64,000 nucleotides of DNA from Desulfobulbaceae bacterium. GTDB lineage: Bacteria; Desulfobacterota; Desulfobulbia; Desulfobulbales; Desulfocapsaceae. Shown here one piece after another: positions 1 through 8,639 of this stretch. The notes below the pieces were generated by a model. It was given only the letters and a program-made list of their open reading frames with translations, had not been told where the DNA came from and searched no databases. The position numbers were made by a program, and so were the translations under genes. Location of the stretch: positions 1 to 64,000 of the forward strand of contig WSXV01000009.1 of assembly GCA_009773475.1 (NCBI GenBank). The letters run 5' to 3'. Numbering within the stretch: position 1 is the stretch's first letter; each line of letters opens with the position of its first letter.

Positions 1-110
1 CTCCTCTTTCGTCGTGGTTAGAAGAGCGCTGAGAATAACACAGCTTGCCCATTTAACCTACATTAGAGAGAGTTGCATTTGCGACTTGAATTCACCAATA
101 GTAAACACAA

Positions 111-140
111 GGGCAGGAAGACATTCTTCCTGCCCTTTTT
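111..140 (+). terminator. Rho-independent terminator
   Basis: An 11-bp perfect stem (111-121 paired with 125-135) with a 3-nt loop is followed by a run of five T on the plus strand. It lies just past the end of the minus-strand norD gene and would terminate a plus-strand transcript entering from the left edge. It may also slow minus-strand transcripts, although that side has no clean T run. Confidence 0.75.
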
Positions 141-173
141 CAATTTATTACTCCACGAGTCCCGGGTTAAATA

Positions 174-2486
174 CTAACTGGTCAACACCCGGTAGATCTC
201 AGGCATACGCAACGGCAGTTTACGCACGTCATTGACAAAGATGTAATTGACCGGCCCGTAGAGATGGTCCATATAATCGTGGGCCTGATGATCGATGGTG
301 ATACAGAAGGGATGAATGCCGGCGGTCTTGGCCTCGAGGAGGGCGTGCCTAGTATCCTCGATGGCGTATTCACCCTTGTAGTCATCATAGTCTTCGGGCT
401 TGCCGTCGGTGAGGGTTATGAGCAGGCGAACCCGGGCATCGGTCTTGCTAAGAAGCGAAGTCGCATGGCGGATGGCCGGGCCCATACGGGTATATTCGCG
501 CGGGCCGATGGCCCCAATCCGCTGCCGCACCACATCGCCGGAGGGCTCGCCGATATCCTTGACGTGAAAGATTTCACAGCGGGTGCGCCGCATCCCGGAA
601 AATCCGTAAATCCCGTAACGATCCCCCAACACCTCCAGGGCCTCGGTCATCAGCACCAGAGACTCTTTGATCGCATTCCCCACCCAACCTGCGGTGGAGT
701 TCGACATATCCACCAGAAAGATCACCGCGATATCCCGTTCATCCCGGAGCAGCTTGATAAAAAGCCGGTCTGACTGCGCCAGTCCGGCCCGGGCATCCGC
801 CAACGACTCAATCAGGGCATCCAGATCAATATCATCACCGTCCCGCTGCCTGCGGACAAAACGATCCGTGGTGCGCATCATCTCAAACTGATGCCGCAAC
901 CGGTTCACCACCCCATGATACTTGCCAAGGGTCTGACGGATAAATCCGGATTTGAGATCAGGAAGTTCCTTGACCGTGACCACGCACCAGTTCTTGCGAA
1001 ACCCAAGGCGCCGATAATCCCACTCATCATAGCAGATTGCAGCCTGCAAAGCGCCACCCTGCTCAGCACCAGGCCCGACATCAGGGGCAACGCCTTCACC
1101 GGAGCGGCCCACGGCGCTGCTGACAAATCGGCCGGGCAGGTGCCCGAACTCCTCCCGAAATCTCCGCACCTCTTCCGCCATCTCCCCGGAAAGTTCCACC
1201 TCTTCATTATTGATGGTGACAAGCAGCGGCGCCTGATGCTCGGCCACCGTTCCGGCAAATTCGCTGTCCATGATCATCGATATATCCGACTCCAGGCCAC
1301 TGGCACCGCTTTGTTTTTCCTCCTCAGAGCGGAGCAACGCCCTGAGTTTTTCCTGGGGCAAGGCGGCAAGATAGAGGGCCAGACTGTGCACCAGCTCTTC
1401 TCCCTGGCGCAAAAACTGCTGACGCCGAACCGCCTCAATGGCGGCAAGCCGGAGCTCTCCCTGAAAGAGCAACGGCGTTATTCCTCCGTATTCCTCAAAA
1501 TTTTTATCATCCTGCCTTCCATCAGCGAAGGCTGCCTGGATTTCCCGCACCGTCTGAACACTATCCATCGCACTTGCTCCAATACCGGTAAGCCGGAGCC
1601 AATACTCATTGAGTGCAGGAAGGCTGGAATGCGGATGGTCGCGAAGCAGCGAACCATTGACAAGACCGGCCTGCAAACCATGGAGCAGTGAGGTTCTAGG
1701 ATCTTCCGCCTGCACTGGCGGTGAAACAATCCGGGGCAATGCCGTCCAGGCTCGGATCAGACCGGGCAGTTCCAGCTCTAAAAACCGGGCGGCCCGCACC
1801 GTCTCCAGGAAAGAGTAACAATCACGGGCGAAAATCGGATCGGCAAAAGAATCGAAAAAAGTGGTGAGCCATAATGGCGAGGAAGGATCTGGGGAGAATT
1901 CATGATCAGCAGGATCAATGACGGTGAAGCTGCCAATCTCCAGATAGGCCCACTGAAAGGCAAGGATCAACTTGTATAACAGGATATTGTCGGCAGCCTT
2001 GGGATAAATGGCCAGTTCCGGAGGAAGAAAGATGGTTTCGGTGTCGGTGAAGACCGCATTGCCGGAGGCAATCATCAGATCCCGGCCCGCCACTCCGCGG
2101 ATAAAGGGAAGAAGCCGCCCCTCAACCTCCCCCAGAAGCACCAGGCCCGCCCCGTTATTTCGTTCCAGATAACGACTTTCCATTCCCCGCATAAACTGCT
2201 GAGCCGCACGCAGCCCCTGCATTTCATAGCAGTCAAGAATCTCGCCCATAAGGGCCGGCAACTGGGTCAGTGGTATAAACCCCAGGAGCTCCGGCAGAAG
2301 TTTGAGAAAGTCACGACAAAGGGCATTGGAGATGGGCCAGATTGCCGGAATACACCAGAAGATTGTTTGGCAGACCTCGTCACTCTGATCAAGATAGGGT
2401 TCCAGCATCTCCTCCACATCCCACTCGTTGGGAATGTCAGGGGCCACTATCTGATTAAAACGCTGGGTCAGCTCAAGAAGTTTCAT
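174..2486 (-). CDS. norD: NorD/CbbO-type VWA-domain protein
   Basis: About 770 residues. The C-terminal ~180 residues form a von Willebrand factor A domain with a complete metal-ion site: DMSNS near residue 595, then a Thr in REYTRMGPA and LTDGKPEDY. The long N-terminal part is the helical region typical of NorD/CbbO. In this family the VWA protein works with a MoxR-type AAA+ ATPase to activate a metalloenzyme (nitric oxide reductase, Rubisco), probably by metal insertion or conformational remodelling in the cytoplasm. The ATPase partner lies directly upstream with a 60-nt gap. I chose the ATG at 2486; a TTG two codons earlier is also open, and neither has a strong ribosome binding site. No norB, norC or Rubisco gene is in the window, so the client is unknown. 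Confidence 0.85.
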   Translation of the reverse strand: MKLLELTQRFNQIVAPDIPNEWDVEEMLEPYLDQSDEVCQTIFWCIPAIWPISNALCRDFLKLLPELLGFIPLTQLPALMGEILDCYEMQGLRAAQQFMRGMESRYLERNNGAGLVLLGEVEGRLLPFIRGVAGRDLMIASGNAVFTDTETIFLPPELAIYPKAADNILLYKLILAFQWAYLEIGSFTVIDPADHEFSPDPSSPLWLTTFFDSFADPIFARDCYSFLETVRAARFLELELPGLIRAWTALPRIVSPPVQAEDPRTSLLHGLQAGLVNGSLLRDHPHSSLPALNEYWLRLTGIGASAMDSVQTVREIQAAFADGRQDDKNFEEYGGITPLLFQGELRLAAIEAVRRQQFLRQGEELVHSLALYLAALPQEKLRALLRSEEEKQSGASGLESDISMIMDSEFAGTVAEHQAPLLVTINNEEVELSGEMAEEVRRFREEFGHLPGRFVSSAVGRSGEGVAPDVGPGAEQGGALQAAICYDEWDYRRLGFRKNWCVVTVKELPDLKSGFIRQTLGKYHGVVNRLRHQFEMMRTTDRFVRRQRDGDDIDLDALIESLADARAGLAQSDRLFIKLLRDERDIAVIFLVDMSNSTAGWVGNAIKESLVLMTEALEVLGDRYGIYGFSGMRRTRCEIFHVKDIGEPSGDVVRQRIGAIGPREYTRMGPAIRHATSLLSKTDARVRLLITLTDGKPEDYDDYKGEYAIEDTRHALLEAKTAGIHPFCITIDHQAHDYMDHLYGPVNYIFVNDVRKLPLRMPEIYRVLTS

Positions 2487-2546
2487 GGGCAATGGATGAG
2501 ATCTCTGTCAGTTTTGGAACACAAGCGAATCCTGTCCTGCGCCTGA

Positions 2547-3395
2547 TCAAAAGAGAGAGGCGACCATATCCTCAATGGCGGAAAGCATTTCAGGATCATC
2601 GCTCAAAGGCTCGACCACGGCAGCCCGGCAGGCGGAAGGGATATCGACACCATCCTCAATCAGCTTTCCGGCCTGAATCAAAAGGCGGGTGCTGGCTCCC
2701 TCCGGCAGGCCGGAATCCTTCAGGCTTCTGGTCATCACCGCCAGCTTGACCAGGGTCATGGCCAGTTCCCGGCCAACTCCGCTCTCCCGGCAGACAATCT
2801 CCGCCTCCTGCTCCACTACCGGATAATTGAAGCTGAGGGCCACAAAACGCTGCCGGGTTGAGGGCTTGAGATCCTTGAGCACACTCTGGTAGCCGGGATT
2901 ATAGGACACGGCGAGCATGAATTCCGGGGGCGCCACCAGCAGCTCTCCCCGTTTTTCTATGGGCAGCTCCCGGCGGTCATCGGCCAGGGGATGGAGGACC
3001 ACGGTGGTATCCTTGCGCGCCTCAACCACCTCATCGAGATAGCAGATCCCTCCGGCCCGCACCGCCAGAGTCAAAGGGCCGTCCATCCACACCGCCTCAC
3101 CGGCGCGGATCAGATAACGACCAACCAGATCACTGGTGGAAAGATCATCATGGCAGGAAACCGTGATCAATGGGCGCTCCAGCTTCCAGGCGAGATACTG
3201 CATAAAGCGGGTCTTGCCGCAACCGGTGGGCCCCTTGAGAAGCAGAGGCAGGCCTCGCTTATAGGCGGCGCAGGCTATTTCCACCTCATTCTTTTGCGCC
3301 AGATAATAAGGTTCATCGACAATCCTGTGTTCATCCAGCCGAATGTTGCATCCGTCCATCCCAACCCCTTGCTTTCCCTTAACTGTCATCACCAT
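2547..3395 (-). CDS. norQ: NorQ/CbbQ-family AAA+ ATPase (MoxR group)
   Basis: 282 residues, the usual length for CbbQ/NirQ/NorQ. Walker A is GPTGCGKT (55-62) and Walker B is ICYLDE (117-122). The family's C-terminal CbbQ region follows, including ASTRLLIQAGKLI. It is a hexameric ATPase that with a NorD/CbbO VWA partner remodels a respiratory or carbon-fixation enzyme. It is the first gene of a two-gene operon with norD. AAGGA lies just before the first ATG (3395) and has better spacing to the third codon ATG (3389), so translation may start at 3389. The promoter region upstream is AT-rich; I see no clear FNR/NNR palindrome. Confidence 0.88.
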   Translation of the reverse strand: MVMTVKGKQGVGMDGCNIRLDEHRIVDEPYYLAQKNEVEIACAAYKRGLPLLLKGPTGCGKTRFMQYLAWKLERPLITVSCHDDLSTSDLVGRYLIRAGEAVWMDGPLTLAVRAGGICYLDEVVEARKDTTVVLHPLADDRRELPIEKRGELLVAPPEFMLAVSYNPGYQSVLKDLKPSTRQRFVALSFNYPVVEQEAEIVCRESGVGRELAMTLVKLAVMTRSLKDSGLPEGASTRLLIQAGKLIEDGVDIPSACRAAVVEPLSDDPEMLSAIEDMVASLF

Positions 3396-4189
3396 GTCCT
3401 TTAAAAATAGTTTTGAGAGAAATTATCACCACCGACTTGTCACACTGTACATGGGCAGGGATTCCGTCAAGACAAAAAAAAACAGTAGGGCGTTAATCAC
3501 CACGACATATCGTATCTTTGCAGTTGTTCAAAATTGATTCGACAATACAGGAAAAAAGCTCGATCACCCCGGATACCCGCAGCAGTAAATTAAGCCAAGA
3601 ACAGTTGGATAAAATCAGATATCCGATGTGGCAATAATGACGACCAAGACGCCCAGCCCGTCGCCCGATTAGCATGGCAAAGAAATTGATACCATGATCA
3701 CCAACCGATAACTCAAGAAAGCGCTTAACATATCAGGTCGTTATTCGGATTCCCATTCAAGCGTTCCCTATTCGGCTCATTCGGTAAAGAAAACTCCCCT
3801 CCCTCGCCAGGAGGGGTTGGGGGTGGGAAGCTGCAATAAAACGTTTCCACACTTTATCCACCCTCTCAAGCCCCCAGCCTGAGGGGTAGAAAATTCTGGA
3901 AGCTCAACTTTTGATTTGGAAATAGAAATTCACTATTAACGATCCACACAGCACAAATCACAAGAAACAATTCGACAGATAGAATATATAATTCATGACT
4001 TCAGAGCCGTTGCCGTAGGATGGGTAGCCGTAGGATGGGCTAAGCGAAGCGTGCCCATCATGTCTGCTTGACACCGAAAAGACAAGTAATTGACGACAGG
4101 CAGTACAAGGAGTGCGGTGAGGAGTCATGCCACGCAGCCGACGAAGGTGCCAACACGAATAGACAATTGAAATAACCTATAGCTACCCT
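3396..4189. other. Gene-poor repeat-bearing intergenic region
   Basis: About 790 bases without a convincing gene. It holds a 7-bp hairpin (3796-3802 with 3810-3816) inside a C/G-rich block of a type often dispersed in genomes. It also holds a direct repeat of 13 bp (4012-4024 and 4027-4039), the second copy of which runs into a GATGGGC...GCCCATC hairpin (4034-4059). A short open frame after that hairpin (up to about 4168) has no start or family I can recognise. Composition is more AT-rich than the flanking core genes. Confidence 0.6.
4012..4062. repeat. Dispersed-type repeat with hairpin
   Basis: GCCGTAGGATGGG occurs twice in tandem (4012-4024, 4027-4039). The second copy continues through TAAGCGAAGCGT into GCCCATC, forming a 7-bp inverted repeat. 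This is the pattern of a widespread intergenic repeat. I see only this instance in the window, so dispersal elsewhere in the genome is inferred. Confidence 0.5.
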
Positions 4190-4585
4190 ATGAAAATACT
4201 CAACATACAAGAGCCTAATGGCATATCAGAGTTCGAAGCCTTTTTAAATCAGGTTTCTGATAAACTCGCTACGGCCATATGTAAAAAAATTCATGCATAC
4301 ACTGAACTGAATGACATATATACTTGCAACAGCTTGAAAATTCTAAACCCCAAGATATGGGGCTATAAAGGAACCATTTATAAGCTCCGCGTCGATTGCG
4401 GGAAAGAGTCAGCCCGAATACTGTTTACCAAAACACCAGCCAACGACCTCGTGCTGTTACATGGATTTATTAAGAAAACGAGAAAAACACCGACGAAAGA
4501 CGCTAACATTGCAATGCAAAATCTCGAGCGACTAAAAAACAACGTCGCAGTGACTCAACTGGCATTGAGACAGGACTCTTTCTAA
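4190..4585 (+). CDS. Gp49/HigB-like (RelE-fold) toxin-type protein
   Basis: 131 residues. The C-terminal half carries the phage Gp49-like/HigB signature: a strand of YKLRVDCGKESARILF type and then LHGFIKKTRKTPTKDANIA (about 95-115), where the FxKKTxKTP block is diagnostic. Proteins of this family are ribosome-dependent mRNA interferases normally encoded just before an HTH antitoxin. Here no antitoxin follows: the next ~360 bases hold a terminator and repeat sequence. It may therefore be an orphan, degenerate or phage-derived gene. The ribosome binding site is weak. Surrounding DNA is AT-rich and repeat-laden, consistent with acquisition by transfer. Confidence 0.65.
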   Translation: MKILNIQEPNGISEFEAFLNQVSDKLATAICKKIHAYTELNDIYTCNSLKILNPKIWGYKGTIYKLRVDCGKESARILFTKTPANDLVLLHGFIKKTRKTPTKDANIAMQNLERLKNNVAVTQLALRQDSF

Positions 4586-4944
4586 CTACTCGGATTTCAG
4601 GCATTAAAAAGATACTACCGACATACTCTCCTGACTTGCTGCATTCGTCTTAGATGCCCATAACTGAAATTATAAAGATGCTAACCGTCAAAATGCACCA
4701 GTTCATCTGGTGCATTTTTTTTGTTGGAATTCTGTATCTTGTCCCCCGGAACGTCAACTTAAAACCACTCTGACCCCTTTTAATTTGACCCCTTTTAATT
4801 CCTCGCTGTCCTACGCTTAAAACTGCATGTTACCATACAGCCTCCAAAGACTCGCTACCCGGTGGCTGGCCAACCTTCCGGGGCGGGCTTCCCACCCGCT
4901 TGATTACACGACCTTGCCCGGCCGCACATCTACTCTGACTCCTT
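4586..4944. other. Intergenic region with terminator and repeat fragment
   Basis: About 360 bases without a supported gene. It contains a hairpin terminator (4690-4722) and then a GACCCCTTTT-type repeat block and an intron-like fragment, both described separately. A 39-codon frame from 4651 runs through the terminator and is not credible as a gene. Confidence 0.6.
4690..4722 (+). terminator. Rho-independent terminator
   Basis: A 10-bp stem (4692-4701 with 4707-4716), a 5-nt loop and a run of eight T on the plus strand. It sits about 105 bases after the Gp49-like gene and is its probable terminator. Confidence 0.75.
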
Positions 4945-4948
4945 TTAC
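4767..4948 (-). repeat. Direct-repeat-flanked, group II intron-like fragment
   Basis: ACTCTGAC(C/T)CCTTTT occurs at 4767-4781 and 4932-4946, with a further TTGACCCCTTTT at 4785-4796. Between them the minus strand, read from 4927 leftward, begins GTGCGGCC and has the layout of the 5' end of a bacterial group II intron domain I: a GTGCG start, then TCAAG followed by a GC-rich stem. No reverse transcriptase or domain V was found, so at most this is a truncated remnant. The flanking GTCAGAGT/GACCCC motifs are often seen beside REP-associated transposases. Family assignment is tentative. Confidence 0.4.
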
Positions 4949-5898
4949 TTCTCACCTGCCGCACCACCTAAACTGCCCGCGTCAGCGCCGCCTGCGTTCT
5001 CGCGGTCAGGTGCAGTAGCTTTGTTAGCATGTTTTGCTTCTTTCATTTTATTGAAAGCAAAGACTGTAGCCTCTTTACTGTTCAAACTCATATTGTTTGA
5101 ATTATCAGCAAAGTCGTAAGCTTCTTTGAATATTTTAAAATCTTCTTTTGTGAATGAATTATCAATCCAATTTAACGCGAACACCTTTGCATCATCTTCA
5201 GACATTGCCATATGGTTACTTGAGTCAGCAAATATATATATTTCCTTAAAAAACAGGAAACTTTCGTAGTCTCTTTCTTTAACCCATTTGTCAGCAAACA
5301 ATTTAGCGTTTTTCTCTGACATATCCATATCGTTGCTAGAATCAGCAAAGGTGTATATGGCCTTATACTTATCCAGTGTAGTCAGTTCTTGTGTTTCTTC
5401 ATCACCATTCACGGAACCTTTTTCATAAAAACTGACTATTTTTGATAGTACTGAGTCTTTTGTGTAAGAACTTGGAATGAGCTCAGCAGCAATAACCGCA
5501 TAGCCGACATTATCTTTTGATGTTAAAGCCTGATCGACGATAGAGTTAAGAACACTTGATTTTGCATATTCACTGCCCATGTATTTTGCAGCAGAAATTG
5601 CCAATTTGTAATCATTTGCGGCCAGTGCACATTTAACAAATGTGCTAATTGCAGAATCTCTACTGTATTTACTATCTATAGATATTGCGGCGCGATATTG
5701 TAAATATATTGGCTCTTTTTCGCCTTTATAGTCATTTGGGGTAATTAATAATTCTGTCTTATTAACATCTGACTCCGCTCTTTCCTTATATTCTTTAGGT
5801 AGCTTGTCGATAGCGTTCGGTTCAATTTTTACAAAAGACAAGATGGCCACAATCACCCCAATAATTGTCGCTATCTCTGCTAGTGTTCTGAGTTTCAC
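4945..5898 (-). CDS. Membrane-anchored protein with FADxSNxM repeats, function unknown
   Basis: 317 residues starting at GTG (5898), with AGAGG five bases upstream. One N-terminal transmembrane segment (residues ~5-23) is followed by a soluble helical region. Three imperfect repeats of about 40 residues share a core FADxSNxMxMS, then an Ala-rich helix and FAxxW (roughly residues 170-285), suggesting a TPR-like or novel helical-repeat fold. The gene is strongly AT-rich compared with its neighbours. Its last ~20 codons are abruptly GC-rich (Gly/Ala-rich tail) and run into the repeat fragment at 4767-4948, so the original C-terminus may have been replaced. I recognise no family. Topology suggests a cytoplasm- or periplasm-facing anchored domain. 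Confidence 0.6.
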   Translation of the reverse strand: MKLRTLAEIATIIGVIVAILSFVKIEPNAIDKLPKEYKERAESDVNKTELLITPNDYKGEKEPIYLQYRAAISIDSKYSRDSAISTFVKCALAANDYKLAISAAKYMGSEYAKSSVLNSIVDQALTSKDNVGYAVIAAELIPSSYTKDSVLSKIVSFYEKGSVNGDEETQELTTLDKYKAIYTFADSSNDMDMSEKNAKLFADKWVKERDYESFLFFKEIYIFADSSNHMAMSEDDAKVFALNWIDNSFTKEDFKIFKEAYDFADNSNNMSLNSKEATVFAFNKMKEAKHANKATAPDRENAGGADAGSLGGAAGEK

Positions 5899-6203
5899 AA
5901 TTGCCTCTTTTCCAATGCTAACAAGTAATTAAACGGATCTGCATATCATCCCAACTCGCACGGAGTACGGGATGTTATCCTCTACCAACACACTCAAGTT
6001 CTTTGCCATACCAGCCTGAGAGATATTGGTAACATACCAATATCGTGTCAAATAATCTCGAAAATTTATAGCGTTCGAATACTCGCTTTTCTGCATATCA
6101 TCCCGGTTGAAAGTATCTACAATTTTTTAAGAACTTCCCATGATCCCAGTCCCAGGTGCGGCTCCGGTACATTTCAAGGCATTCATTCCGGCAAGGAAGA
6201 TTA
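5899..6203. other. Intergenic region with short direct repeat
   Basis: About 305 bases, AT-rich, with no gene. CTGCATATCATCCC occurs at 5939-5952 and again at 6091-6104. The first copy is followed by a CATCCC...GGGATG hairpin. It probably contains the promoter of the minus-strand GTG-start gene at 5898, but I cannot identify -35/-10 boxes with confidence. Confidence 0.5.
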
Positions 6204-7013
6204 TCAGGACAATGGGGTGTATTCGTCAATCTGCCAGGCTGGTTCATAGAGTCTTTGCATCATCTTGCTGTAGGGGCCGAGGCGCTGTTCGTAGATGTAA
6301 AAAGGGGGCAGGATTTGCAGGCCTTCGCCGCCATTTTTGACCGCCTCGACCAGGACGAGCCGGGCATGATTCCCATCCCCGGGATAGCTGTAGATGGTTT
6401 GCAGGCGTTTAGGAACTAGGCGAACCTGATGGAGGGCGGCCAGCAGCGTGGTCAGGCCTGTGGCGGGATAGACAAAAACCGCCTTGCCGCGATTTTTGAG
6501 CGCCATGGCCGCTGCGGCCGTAACCTCCGGCAGGGTGCAGCAAACCTGATGGCGGGCAACAAGCGCCTCCTGATCGAGGGTTGGGCGTCCGCTATTCTTG
6601 CGATAAAATGGGGGGTTGCAGATAACCTGGGAAAAGGTCTCGGCGGGATAGAAATCAAGGATCTGGCGCAGGTCCCCCGCCACCACCTCCATCTTCCCGC
6701 TCAAGCCGTTCAGGGCCATATTGCGGGAGGCAAGTTCGGCAAGGGCCGGCTGTAACTCAAAACAGGAAACCAAGGCAATCTGTTTCTGCCAGCGATAGAG
6801 GCAAATCAGGGAGATGATGCCACAGCCGCCGCCCAGATCAAGGAGAGTTGCTCCGGGCGGCGGTGGGGAAAAATGTGCGGCAAGGATGGCGTCAACGGAA
6901 AAGCGGTAGCCGGTTCGGTGCTGCAGGCAGTGCAATCGCCCGTCAAACAGGGTGTCACAGGTTACGGCGTCTTCCACCTCTGCCATGTCAACACCCGGTA
7001 TGCAAGGCTCCAT
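6204..7013 (-). CDS. tRNA1(Val) A37 N6-methyltransferase-like (TrmN6) protein
   Basis: About 269 residues from the ATG at 7013. It is a class I SAM-dependent methyltransferase: the glycine-rich SAM loop is LLDLGGGCGIISL and motif IV is NPPFY, the signature of N6-adenine or glutamine methyltransferases. The N-terminal D-x3-DGRLHCLQHRxGYRFSVDAILLA-like stretch is typical of the TrmN6/YfiC group, which modifies A37 next to the tRNA anticodon. Start is uncertain: a TTG at 7040 overlaps the DUF1015 stop, and another ATG lies at 6986. It is the downstream gene of a pair with the DUF1015 protein. RNA versus protein substrate cannot be told from sequence alone. Confidence 0.75.
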   Translation of the reverse strand: MEPCIPGVDMAEVEDAVTCDTLFDGRLHCLQHRTGYRFSVDAILAAHFSPPPPGATLLDLGGGCGIISLICLYRWQKQIALVSCFELQPALAELASRNMALNGLSGKMEVVAGDLRQILDFYPAETFSQVICNPPFYRKNSGRPTLDQEALVARHQVCCTLPEVTAAAAMALKNRGKAVFVYPATGLTTLLAALHQVRLVPKRLQTIYSYPGDGNHARLVLVEAVKNGGEGLQILPPFYIYEQRLGPYSKMMQRLYEPAWQIDEYTPLS

Positions 7014-7036
7014 AATCAAGGAAGGCCTACTTCCCC

Positions 7037-8422
7037 TCAACCGATCCGATCGATCTCTTCCCCGTCAACCAGTTGATTAAACAGCAAACCAGTCATGATC
7101 TTGGGATAAAAATAGGTGGATTTATGGGGCATGATCAGATTCTGGTCAGCCACATCCCTGACCTGGCCGACCCTGGTGGGATTCATCACAAACAGCAGCG
7201 GGGTGATCTCTTTACCGGTGGCGCATTCCTCCACCGCCATGACCAAAGCCTCGTCCGCATTGCTGGAATAGGCGATGAGCGCCTCCTCTTCGCAGCGGTG
7301 CTCGTCAAGCCCCAGGGCCTTCTCCATGATGATATCGGAGAGAACTACCACGTCCAGCTCCCGCAGGACCTCGGGACGGCCAGCCAGCAGATCTAGCGCC
7401 TCAGGTTTCAGGCTGAGGAGAAAACAGCGATCCTGAGCCGGATGATAGACCCCGAAGGTGGATGAGCTCTTCTCCAGAGATTGCCGCTCCAGCTCTTCCA
7501 TCCGCGCCATCACCTCTTTGATCAGGGCATCCCGGGTACCGCCGCTGATCTCTTCGCAGTGAAAATAGTGTTCAAAACGATGCAGGAGTTCTTCCGCGTC
7601 CATCACTCCCGGCCAGCGGACCAGCCGGTGGGTGGGGAGTACTGAAAGACCTGGATCTTCCATGGGGCAGAGGTACATGATGATATGGTTGGCCGGGCTG
7701 TTGGCAGGCAGCTCACCATGGCAGCCCTGGGCCTCACGGAGAATGCGGCGATAGGCAAGAGCGGTGGTATAACGATGATGCCCGTCCGCAATATAGAGCG
7801 ACTTGTCGAGAAACCAGCTCTGCACATCCTTGATGGTTTTCCCGTCACCCACCCGCCACAGGCTGTGCACACAGCCATCGCCATCGGTCACCGAACCGAC
7901 GGCCTCAAGCGGCTGCGCTTCCAGCAGGGCCATCACCTCATTCTGGGGGTCGGAATAGAGCGAGAAAATCTGACTGAACTGCGCCTTGCAGGCGGCCATC
8001 AGACGCAAACGATCGGCAATCACCGTATCAAAGGTCTGCTCATGGGGCTTGACCACGCCTTCCGCGAACTCGGCCAAACCCACCAGGCTGACAAAACCCT
8101 TACGGGTCAGGCGCCGACCGGATGGATGGGAATACTCGGTGTGATAGAGGTAAATGCCTGGTTGCGGATCCCGGATCAGCACCTTTTCTTCCAGCCATTG
8201 CCGAAAAAGAGCCGCCGCCTCTTCATAGCGGACATCGCCAGCTTCTTCGCCTCCTTGACTCTTGACGATATCCAGACGAATCATATTGTATGGATTGCGG
8301 GAACGATAGGCCTCAACACCACCGGTATTGATCACATCGTATGGTGGGGTGACAACCTCATCAAGGCTGCCGACCTTCTGTGGATTAAAATGGACTCCCC
8401 TGAGAGGGGCAATAAAGGCCAT
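7037..8422 (-). CDS. DUF1015 family protein
   Basis: 461 residues with the family's N-terminal block AFIAPLRGVHFNP...VVTPPYDVI and the later LYIADGHHRYTTALAYR block with conserved His/Asp/Arg. DUF1015 (COG4198) proteins are widespread in anaerobes and often annotated as SerC-associated, but their reaction is not established. The GHHRY motif resembles that of ParB/Srx-type nucleotide-handling proteins; this is inference. AAGGAG precedes the ATG by nine bases. The stop overlaps the most upstream possible start of the methyltransferase gene, so the two are probably co-transcribed. Confidence 0.85.
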   Translation of the reverse strand: MAFIAPLRGVHFNPQKVGSLDEVVTPPYDVINTGGVEAYRSRNPYNMIRLDIVKSQGGEEAGDVRYEEAAALFRQWLEEKVLIRDPQPGIYLYHTEYSHPSGRRLTRKGFVSLVGLAEFAEGVVKPHEQTFDTVIADRLRLMAACKAQFSQIFSLYSDPQNEVMALLEAQPLEAVGSVTDGDGCVHSLWRVGDGKTIKDVQSWFLDKSLYIADGHHRYTTALAYRRILREAQGCHGELPANSPANHIIMYLCPMEDPGLSVLPTHRLVRWPGVMDAEELLHRFEHYFHCEEISGGTRDALIKEVMARMEELERQSLEKSSSTFGVYHPAQDRCFLLSLKPEALDLLAGRPEVLRELDVVVLSDIIMEKALGLDEHRCEEEALIAYSSNADEALVMAVEECATGKEITPLLFVMNPTRVGQVRDVADQNLIMPHKSTYFYPKIMTGLLFNQLVDGEEIDRIG

Positions 8423-8639
8423 GCTCTTTCACTCCTTATCTGCTACAGTGTGCAATTGAATATAAATGACTTCTCAAATAAACGTCTCTAACGGACAGCA
8501 AACAAAGACAAAACGCAACATCACCCGTCTCCAGCCTCATTTGCCCGGCAATCCTACCATTTCAAGAATGAATTATCCAAGCTTTTCAATCATAATCCAT
8601 TGATTTTAACACACCTTTAATCTGCACGGAGGAACACCC

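Noticed and set aside
14..235. 73-codon plus-strand frame at the left edge
   Set aside because: It runs through the terminator and into the 3' end of norD, has no ribosome binding site and no family features.
891..1691. 266-codon frame opposite norD
   Set aside because: Antisense shadow of a well-supported VWA-domain gene; its sequence is low in recognisable structure.
3493..3675. 60-codon minus-strand frame upstream of norQ
   Set aside because: No ribosome binding site, no conserved motifs, Cys/Leu-rich random-like sequence.
4041..4168. Short open frame after the GATGGGC hairpin
   Set aside because: No good start codon or ribosome binding site; part of a repeat-bearing region.
4651..4770. 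39-codon frame after the Gp49-like gene, considered as an antitoxin
   Set aside because: It reads straight through a rho-independent terminator and has no helix-turn-helix features.
8423..8639. preQ1 riboswitch before queD
   Set aside because: No recognisable preQ1-I/II stem and A-rich tail was found by eye.
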